Part shown: positions 34,708 to 39,393 of the stretch, piece after piece | How the letters are laid out: each line of letters begins with the position of its first letter | How positions within the stretch are numbered: position 1 is the first letter of the stretch | Source of the DNA: Terrimicrobiaceae bacterium | GTDB taxonomy: Bacteria; Verrucomicrobiota; Verrucomicrobiia; Chthoniobacterales; Terrimicrobiaceae | Reading direction: 5' to 3' | NCBI GenBank assembly: GCA_021463905.1 | Contig: JAJTZA010000141.1 | Span: 1-39,393, forward strand | DNA: 39,393 nt | The notes under the pieces: generated by a model | The model's database searches: none | Seen by the model: only the letters and a program-made list of their open reading frames with translations | What the model was told of the DNA's origin: nothing | Translations under genes and position numbers: made by a program

Positions 34708-35997
34708 CTACCCCCGCGCGACCGCCAGGGCCTGATCAATATCGGCAATGATGTCGGCGGGATCTTCGAGACCGATGGAGAGGCGCACCAATTCCGGCGA
34801 GATGCCGCCCGCCCGCTGCTGGGCTTCATCGAGCTGCGAATGGGTCGTGGTGGCCGGATGGATGGCCAGGCTCTTGGCGTCGCCGACATTGGCCAGATGC
34901 GAGAAAAGCCGGAGCGCTTCAATAAACTTCTTGCCGGCCTCCGAGCCTCCCTTGATGCCGAACACCACCATCGAGCCGCCTTTGCCGCGCAGGTATTTCC
35001 CGCTCAGGGCGTGATGCGGGTCGCCGGGCAGCCCCGGGAAGCGCACCCATTCGATGTCGGCGTGTTTTTGCAGATGCCCGGCCACGGCCAGCGCGTTGGA
35101 GCAGTGCCGCTCCATCCGCAGAGGAAGCGTTTCGACGCCTTGAAGGATCATCCAGGCATTGTCCGGCGCGATGCAGGCACCGATATTGCGGAGCGGCACC
35201 GTGCGCATGCGCAGGATGTAGGCCAGCGGTGCCAAGGGAGCCGGCAGGTCGTGCGCCCAGCGGATGCCGTGGTAGCTGGTATCCGGCTGATCGTACAGCG
35301 GGTGCCTGCCCGCCCCCCAGGCAAAGCGCCCACTATCCACCACAACGCCGCCCAGCCCGCCACCGTGCCCACCCAGCCACTTGGTCAGGGCGTGAACGAC
35401 AATATCCGCCCCATGCTCGAGCGGACGCGTCAGGTAGGGAGTGGAAAATGTGGAGTCCACAATCAGCGGCAACCCGTGTGCATGAGCGACCGCCGCCACC
35501 TCCTCAATATCCACAATTTCCAGCGCCGGATTGGAAACCGATTCCACAAAAAGCGCGCGCGTCTTGTCGTCAATGGCCGCCTCGAAATTCCCCGGATCAT
35601 TCGAATCCACAAACTTCACCTTGATGCCAAGGTCGGGCAGGCTGTTGTTGAAAAGCGTGAAGGTGCCGCCGTAAAGGTTGCTGGCGCTGACGATGTTGTC
35701 TCCGGCGGCAGCCAGGTTGATCACAGCGCTAAAAATCGCCGACATCCCGGAGGCAAAAGCCAGTCCGCCCAGCTCCGGGGCGCCCTCCAGCAGGGCAATG
35801 CGTTTTTCCAGCACATCGGTGGTGGGGTTTTGCAGGCGCGTATAGATATTGCCCAGTTCGCGCAGCGCAAAGAGGTTGGCCGCGTGCTCGGTATCCCGGA
35901 AGACAAACGAGCTGGTGCGGTAAATGGGAACGGTGCGGCAATTGGTCGTGGGATCAGGCTGTTGGCCGCCATGCAGGCAGATGGTATCGAATTTCAT
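34708..35997 (-). CDS. metY: O-acetylhomoserine sulfhydrylase MetY
   Basis: 429 residues from ATG 35997. PLP enzyme that turns O-acetylhomoserine and sulfide into homocysteine. The family opening KFDTICLHGGQQPDPTTNCR, the LGNIYTRLQNPTTDVLEKR block, SASNLYGGTFTLFNNSLPDLG, IVDSTFSTPYLTRPLEHGAD and the PLP lysine Lys206 in VVHALTKWLGGHGG are all seen. The 60-70 residue insertion after the lysine distinguishes OAH/OAS sulfhydrylases from cystathionine synthases. Frame-open sequence upstream is not family-like. metX follows after 7 bases, supplying the substrate. Confidence 0.95.
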   Translation of the reverse strand: MKFDTICLHGGQQPDPTTNCRTVPIYRTSSFVFRDTEHAANLFALRELGNIYTRLQNPTTDVLEKRIALLEGAPELGGLAFASGMSAIFSAVINLAAAGDNIVSASNLYGGTFTLFNNSLPDLGIKVKFVDSNDPGNFEAAIDDKTRALFVESVSNPALEIVDIEEVAAVAHAHGLPLIVDSTFSTPYLTRPLEHGADIVVHALTKWLGGHGGGLGGVVVDSGRFAWGAGRHPLYDQPDTSYHGIRWAHDLPAPLAPLAYILRMRTVPLRNIGACIAPDNAWMILQGVETLPLRMERHCSNALAVAGHLQKHADIEWVRFPGLPGDPHHALSGKYLRGKGGSMVVFGIKGGSEAGKKFIEALRLFSHLANVGDAKSLAIHPATTTHSQLDEAQQRAGGISPELVRLSIGLEDPADIIADIDQALAVARG

Positions 35998-36017
35998 GAA
36001 TGATGTTTTAGAAATGC

Positions 36018-36047
36018 AGAATAAGCATATTGCGAAAATGACTTCAA
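36018..36047 (-). promoter_or_regulatory. Candidate promoter of metY-metX
   Basis: On the minus strand TTGAAG (36047-36042), an 18-base spacer and TATTCT (36023-36018) match sigma-70 boxes at four positions each. Transcription would start about 14 bases before the metY ATG. No SAM riboswitch could be recognised in the 130-bp intergenic region. Confidence 0.35.
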
Positions 36048-36054
36048 GACAACT

Positions 36055-36081
36055 CTGGCAGAACACGGGAAGGCTTGCCAG
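36055..36081. repeat. Inverted repeat in the metY / YqjD-like divergent region
   Basis: CTGGCA (36055-36060) and TGCCAG (36076-36081) form a perfect 6-bp inverted repeat with a 15-base centre. It lies 7 bases upstream of the candidate metY -35 box and overlaps a weak TTGCCA (36075-36080) that could be the -35 of the plus-strand gene. It may be an operator for either side. Confidence 0.3.
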
Positions 36082-36127
36082 CGGTGCAAAGTCGTGCGAT
36101 TCTCTTTGCTGAACCAATTCATACGCC

Positions 36128-36493
36128 ATGTCTGACACCAAAGAAAACGAAACAACCACAAAGATCGGCAGCGGAGCCGAGCACGCCAAAAAAGCGCTCG
36201 ATGCGGCCACGGAAGCCGGAAAGGCCGTCGGCGAGTCTGTCAAAAAACATGCCGGCCATGCGCTGGAAGTCGGCAAGGAACACCTCGGTGCTGCCGCCAA
36301 AGACTTTGGCCAGGCCGCCACGGCCAAAGTGCAGGAGATTCGCGGTCATGCTCGGAAGGTCGCCGATGATTACTACGCCAAAGCGCAGGGCGTTCAGGGA
36401 GACGTCGAGGACTATGTCCGCGACAACCCCCTCAAGGCACTGGGCATCGCGGCGGGCATCGGATTCGTGCTTGGGGTGATCATCCGTCGCTGA
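36128..36493 (+). CDS. YqjD/ElaB (DUF883)-like membrane-anchored protein
   Basis: 121 residues. A long charged, alanine-rich amphipathic helix (HAKKALDAATEAGKAVGESV, AAAKDFGQAATAKVQEIRG) precedes a single C-terminal membrane helix ending GIGFVLGVIIRR. The segment YVRDNPLKALGIAAGIGFVL is the DUF883 signature. The E. coli relatives YqjD and ElaB are stationary-phase inner-membrane proteins that bind ribosomes through the N-terminus. It is the first of three adjacent genes that parallel E. coli yqjD-yqjE-yqjK. It diverges from metY. Confidence 0.88.
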   Translation: MSDTKENETTTKIGSGAEHAKKALDAATEAGKAVGESVKKHAGHALEVGKEHLGAAAKDFGQAATAKVQEIRGHARKVADDYYAKAQGVQGDVEDYVRDNPLKALGIAAGIGFVLGVIIRR

Positions 36494-36511
36494 CGGATTC
36501 GCGCGGCATCC

Positions 36512-36919
36512 ATGACCGAAAACTCCGCGCCGCCGCCGAGTTCGCGCGGTCTTCTCGGGGAATTGCAGAGCCTGTGGCATTCGGTGGGATGCCATCTGCA
36601 GGCATTGGGGGAATTGGCGGGTTACGAGGGACGGGAGGCGGGAGCATTATACCTCCGGCTGGCGGTGGTCCTGGTCGCCGCGCTGCTCTGCCTGCTTTTT
36701 GGTTATGTGCTCCTGTTGGTCTTTCTGGCCTTCCTCGTCTCCGCCATGTTCTGCGTTTCCTGGCTGTGGATCACGCTGGTGCTGGGGATCCTGCATTTGC
36801 TTGCGGGAACTCTTGGTGCCCTCCATGTGAAACGCCGGTTGCGGACGCCACTCTTCGCTTCCACCCGCGCAATCCTCCAGAGCGATCTTGATGCGCTGAA
36901 ACCACCCCCCCGCGCATGA
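36512..36919 (+). CDS. YqjE / holin-X-like (DUF1469) membrane protein
   Basis: 135 residues. A cytoplasmic N-terminal helix (LLGELQSLWHSVGCHLQALG) is followed by two membrane helices (LAVVLVAALLCLLFGYVLLL and WLWITLVLGILHLLAGTLGA) and a short basic C-terminal tail. This topology and the position after a DUF883 gene identify a YqjE-type protein of the putative holin-X superfamily; no phage lysis role is implied. It starts 18 bases after the preceding stop and its own stop overlaps the next ATG (ATGA at 36916-36919). Confidence 0.85.
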   Translation: MTENSAPPPSSRGLLGELQSLWHSVGCHLQALGELAGYEGREAGALYLRLAVVLVAALLCLLFGYVLLLVFLAFLVSAMFCVSWLWITLVLGILHLLAGTLGALHVKRRLRTPLFASTRAILQSDLDALKPPPRA

Positions 36920-37281
36920 CGACACGGGAAAAGCTCCTCGCGAATGCGGAAAAAACCCGCAGCGCCATCCAACGCGATGTGGCAGCCGTCCGGCACATGG
37001 CCGATCTCCCGGCGCGAACCATGGGATGCTTTGAGCGTCATCCAGTCGCATGGCTGGCAGGGGCCGCCGTGGCCGGATGGATTCTTGCCGGCCCCAAAAC
37101 CCGCCTGCGCACCCTCCACGTTATCAAAGACAAGGAAGGAAAAATCCTCCGAAAAAAAAAGCAGCCTGGACTGGCGGGGGCCCCGTTGCGAACTGTCAAG
37201 CTGGCTCTGCCCGTTTTGAAACCCGCGCTGAAGGCTTACGCCACCCGCCGCCTGATGGATTTCGTTCGTCGTGCGGGTTGA
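36916..37281 (+). CDS. Uncharacterised membrane protein (YqjK-position gene)
   Basis: 121 residues. The N-terminal half is a basic helix (TREKLLANAEKTRSAIQRDV), followed by one membrane-like helix (HPVAWLAGAAVAGWILAG) and a strongly basic C-terminal part (KDKEGKILRKKK and ATRRLMDFVRR). It occupies the position that yqjK has in the E. coli trio, and FERHPVAWLAGAAVAGWILA resembles the YqjK/DUF883-type hydrophobic end, but sequence similarity is weak. Translation is coupled to the preceding gene through ATGA. The function is unknown; a membrane-stress role is inferred from the neighbours. Confidence 0.75.
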   Translation: MTTREKLLANAEKTRSAIQRDVAAVRHMADLPARTMGCFERHPVAWLAGAAVAGWILAGPKTRLRTLHVIKDKEGKILRKKKQPGLAGAPLRTVKLALPVLKPALKAYATRRLMDFVRRAG

Positions 37282-37359
37282 TATGTTGACCCCGATCGCG
37301 CAGCGTACTGTCAGCAGCCTCTGTACGACGAGCACCCCTGCCTCCCGTTTCTCTCAGCA

Positions 37360-38601
37360 GTGAAGTCGGCGCAAAAAGCCAGGCTGACCGCACCCCTGAG
37401 CGTACCGATTTTTCGTTCGATGTGGTCGGCCAACGTGGTGTCCAACCTCGGCACGTTGATCCAGGGTGTTGGTGCGGCCTGGCTGATGACCAGTCTCACT
37501 TCATCCACTGTGCTTGTCGGGCTGGTGCAGACTGCGGCATCGCTCCCCGCGTTTCTTCTGGGGATGGTGGCGGGTGCTTTGGCCGACATGGTGGCCCGCA
37601 AGTGGCTGCTCTTTTGGTCCCAGTGTTGGATGCTGGTGATGGCGGCGATGCTGGGGGTTTTGACCTTCTGGGGGTGGACGAGTCCCTGGGTGTTGCTGGG
37701 AGCGACCGCAGCCATTGGGGTCGGATCTGCGATCTCGCTGCCCGCCTGGCAGGCAACCGTGCAGGATCTGGTACCAAAAGATTGGGTCGCCCCGGCGGTT
37801 TCGCTCAACAGCATCGGCTTCAGCATCGCACGGTCGGTCGGCCCCGCCATCGGCGGGCTGCTCGTCGCAGCGGCAGGCGCAGCCTTCGCATTTTTTGTCA
37901 ATGCGCTGTCATTCCTGGGTGCCCTCTTTGTGCTGGGCCGATGGCAGCCCGCGCCCGCGACAGCCCCCCGGTCGGAGGAAAACCTCCTCGGCGCGATCCT
38001 CTCAGGACTCCAGTATTTAATTCGCGCTCCCCACATCCAAATCCCCATCGTCCGCTCCGTCGCCTTTAACCTGTGCGGAGGAGCTGTCTGGCCCTTGCTG
38101 CCCCTGCTGGCGCGCAACGAGCTGCGCACCAACGCGACCGGCTACGGCCTCCTGCTGGCCGCATACGGCCTCGGCTCGATCGTCGGTGCCGCCGCACTGC
38201 CAAAACTCAGACGACACCTTCCTCTCGAACGCATCCTGGCCGCATGGTCACTGCTCGGCGCAGTCGCCCTCTTTTCCCTCAGCCATGCCCGCGAACTCTG
38301 GCAGGCCGCGCTCTGCCTTGCCTTCGCCGGGATGTCATGGGTCGGAACCCTGATCAATTTCAATGTGGCCGTGCAAATTTCTGCTCCGGATGCGGTGCGC
38401 GGACGCATGCTTTCGTTTTATTTTCTTGCCTTCCAGGGCACCCTCGCGGCCAGCGGTGCCTTGTGGGGCTACCTCGCGGGACATCTGGGCATGGCCCTGA
38501 GCTTCCAGGTGGCCGCGCTCGGACTGCTGGGCAGCCTCTTGCTGGCCCGCATCTGGCCGCTGAATCAAAAAAGCGAGATCAAGCCTCGGAACCCGCAATG
38601 A
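37360..38601 (+). CDS. MFS exporter (EntS/DUF894-like, MFS_3)
   Basis: 413 residues with 12 predicted membrane helices. The opening SVPIFRSMWSANVVSNLGTL, the AWLMTSLTSSTVLVGLVQTA block, GALADMVARKWLL (motif A-like loop), and the second half ending AFQGTLAASGALWGYLAG match the MFS_3 family of efflux carriers related to EntS. The substrate is unknown. The start is taken as GTG 37360 because the first family-like residues follow soon; no good ribosome site is visible, and ATG 37420 would cut helix 1. Its stop overlaps the convergent BON-lipoprotein gene by 23 bp. Confidence 0.92.
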   Translation: MKSAQKARLTAPLSVPIFRSMWSANVVSNLGTLIQGVGAAWLMTSLTSSTVLVGLVQTAASLPAFLLGMVAGALADMVARKWLLFWSQCWMLVMAAMLGVLTFWGWTSPWVLLGATAAIGVGSAISLPAWQATVQDLVPKDWVAPAVSLNSIGFSIARSVGPAIGGLLVAAAGAAFAFFVNALSFLGALFVLGRWQPAPATAPRSEENLLGAILSGLQYLIRAPHIQIPIVRSVAFNLCGGAVWPLLPLLARNELRTNATGYGLLLAAYGLGSIVGAAALPKLRRHLPLERILAAWSLLGAVALFSLSHARELWQAALCLAFAGMSWVGTLINFNVAVQISAPDAVRGRMLSFYFLAFQGTLAASGALWGYLAGHLGMALSFQVAALGLLGSLLLARIWPLNQKSEIKPRNPQ

Positions 38602-39181
38602 CCACCTTCACGCGCTGCACGCCCTCAATGTCAAAAATTTTTCGTACCGAGGAGGCGATTTCCTGCGCGGTCGCGGCGCGGGATGCGCGCAAGGTGACCA
38701 CGCCGGAGGAAACCGAGACCTGATCCGCATGGCGGGAGACACCCGCTGTCTTGAGATTCGCACGGATTTTTCCCAAAGCAATGGCATCCTCAAACAGGCT
38801 CTGACTCGAAGAACCCCGGCTGTCCTTGGCGGAAAAAACCATCCGCTTTTCCACCGCAGAAACGAGACGCGCGTTGGGAACCTGCTGAGCCACTTCCTCC
38901 GCAAATGAGGGACGCCTCAAGGGAGCGGGCTTTGCGGAGGGGGTTGACGACGCAGATGCCCCAGCTCCCGTCATTTCATTGGGCCGGGCCACGCCAGGCG
39001 ATGATACGCCGACAGGTGTCGGCACTTTCTGTTTTGAGTCGCTGACGCGAATGACGCGCGGCTCGCCTGCCGGGGGCGCGTTTCCGTTTCGGGACGCACA
39101 ACCCGCGCCTCCCGCTACCAAGGCGCCTGCCAGAACCAGCACCACACAACTTTTCATCTGCTTTGTCACACAGAACTTCAT
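38579..39181 (-). CDS. BON-domain lipoprotein
   Basis: 200 residues from ATG 39181; ATG 39157 is an equally possible start eight codons later. The signal ends in VAGGAGC, a lipobox, so the protein is lipid-anchored. The middle is a disordered Ala/Ser/Pro-rich linker. The C-terminal 60 residues are a BON domain (RANLKTAGVSRHADQVSVSS, GVVTLRASRAATAQEIASSV, IEGVQRVKVVI), a module found in periplasmic proteins that contact phospholipid membranes, such as OsmY and DolP. It may help keep the outer membrane intact. It converges on the MFS gene. Confidence 0.88.
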   Translation of the reverse strand: MKFCVTKQMKSCVVLVLAGALVAGGAGCASRNGNAPPAGEPRVIRVSDSKQKVPTPVGVSSPGVARPNEMTGAGASASSTPSAKPAPLRRPSFAEEVAQQVPNARLVSAVEKRMVFSAKDSRGSSSQSLFEDAIALGKIRANLKTAGVSRHADQVSVSSGVVTLRASRAATAQEIASSVRKIFDIEGVQRVKVVIAGSEA

Positions 39182-39214
39182 GCCATGCCCGGAAGAAATT
39201 TTCAACGCACACCC

Positions 39215-39267
39215 TCAAAAAAATAAAAAAAAATCCATTTGACCGCCGCCACACCGTCTGCGAATGT
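39215..39267 (+). promoter_or_regulatory. Candidate promoter with A-tract UP element before the pilin-like gene
   Basis: Runs of A (39217-39233) lie immediately upstream of TTGACC (39239-39244). With a 17-base spacer the -10 would be GAATGT (39262-39267), which is poor. The A-tracts stand out against the GC-rich background and could act as an UP element. Transcription would start about 22 bases before the ATG at 39296. Confidence 0.3.
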
Positions 39268-39295
39268 GTCACCCGTAAACCCAAAAAACATATTT

Positions 39296-39393
39296 ATGCG
39301 CAACTTAAAAAAACTCGCGTTCACACTCATTGAACTCCTCGTCGTCATCTCGATTATCGGCATCCTCGCCGCGCTGGCCATCCCAGCCGTGGC
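39296..39393 (+). CDS. Type IV pilin/pseudopilin-like protein, N-terminus only
   Basis: The gene starts at ATG 39296 and runs off the right edge after 32 codons. The leader MRNLKKLA is followed by FTLIELLVVISIIGILAALA, the class III signal cut by prepilin peptidase before Phe, with Glu at mature position 5. Such N-termini precede type IV pilins, type II secretion pseudopilins and the large DUF1559-type families of PVC bacteria. Which of these it is cannot be known from the visible part. Confidence 0.85.
   Translation, partial: MRNLKKLAFTLIELLVVISIIGILAALAIPAV

Noticed and set aside
34630-36003. 457-codon and neighbouring 337-codon plus-strand frames opposite metY and metX
   Set aside because: Antisense shadows: no family motifs, and both opposite genes are clearly coding with intact catalytic residues.
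35998-36127. SAM riboswitch before metY
   Set aside because: None of the known SAM riboswitch core sequences could be recognised; only a simple inverted repeat is present.
36512-36919. Phage holin / lysis cassette
   Set aside because: Topology resembles holins only superficially; the neighbours are DUF883 and YqjK-like genes and there is no endolysin.
37283-37363. 26-residue frame (MLTPIAQRTVSSL...) ending over the GTG of the MFS gene
   Set aside because: Could be a leader peptide, but there is no ribosome site and no codon pattern pointing to regulation; length is within chance.
1-39393. CRISPR arrays, tRNA or rRNA genes, insertion sequences, prophage
   Set aside because: No regularly spaced repeats, no tRNA-like T-loop/acceptor context, no transposase or integrase and no phage structural genes were seen. 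The YqjE 'holin-X' name does not imply a phage.

Overview
The window is a gene-dense, GC-rich chromosomal segment (about 60% G+C by eye) of a Gram-negative bacterium, most probably a Verrucomicrobiota (PVC superphylum) member. The clues are a Minf_1886-type protein (a family I recall as restricted to Verrucomicrobia/Planctomycetes), a PEP-CTERM-type surface protein, a type IV prepilin N-terminus of the FTLIELLVVISIIGILAAL kind, lipid A synthesis (lpxA), and a pyrR-pyrB-pyrC operon. There is no rRNA, recognisable tRNA, CRISPR array, prophage or insertion sequence, and no gene-free stretch above 300 bp.

Layout. 1-771: decayed or mis-sequenced 3' part of a sensor/propeller-type gene. 1010-3220: glgB on the plus strand. 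12704 down to 3275 (minus): a tightly packed chain SDR dehydrogenase > polyprenyl diphosphate synthase > secreted uncharacterised protein > CE7 esterase > PgpH-like HD phosphodiesterase > ybeY > dprA > type IA topoisomerase, mostly joined by ATGA/GTGA overlaps. 12720-13073: a cupin gene facing the SDR gene head to head. 16153 down to 13061: NhaP2-like antiporter, radC, lpxA. 20414 down to 16220: an RND efflux pair (adaptor lipoprotein plus permease). 20611-21577: DUF488 and a cyclophilin, divergent. 26871 down to 21604: XRE regulator > PEP-CTERM protein > small conserved protein > pyrR > pyrB > pyrC > tgt. 27061-28122: SGNH hydrolase. 32255 down to 28139: small membrane protein > Minf_1886 protein > M16 peptidase > DUF1844 protein > lipoprotein. 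32353-35997: a PLP sulfur-amino-acid enzyme convergent with metY-metX. 36128-37281: a YqjD/YqjE/YqjK-like membrane trio. 37360-39181: MFS exporter convergent with a BON lipoprotein. 39296 to the edge: start of a pilin-like gene.

How the genes work together. The pyr cluster makes carbamoyl aspartate and dihydroorotate under its own regulator. Directly before pyrR lies an RNA hairpin whose hexaloop fits the PyrR-binding consensus CNGNGA and whose lower stem would pair the ribosome-binding site, suggesting PyrR-controlled translation. metY and metX carry out the O-acetylhomoserine route to homocysteine. The PgpH-ybeY-dprA-topoisomerase chain combines second-messenger turnover, 16S rRNA maturation, DNA uptake/recombination and DNA topology. 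The operon at 28139-32255 holds several PVC-type or uncharacterised proteins and is the most promising protein-level candidate for an undescribed envelope function.

All functional calls come from motif and family recognition by eye; no database search or folding program was run.
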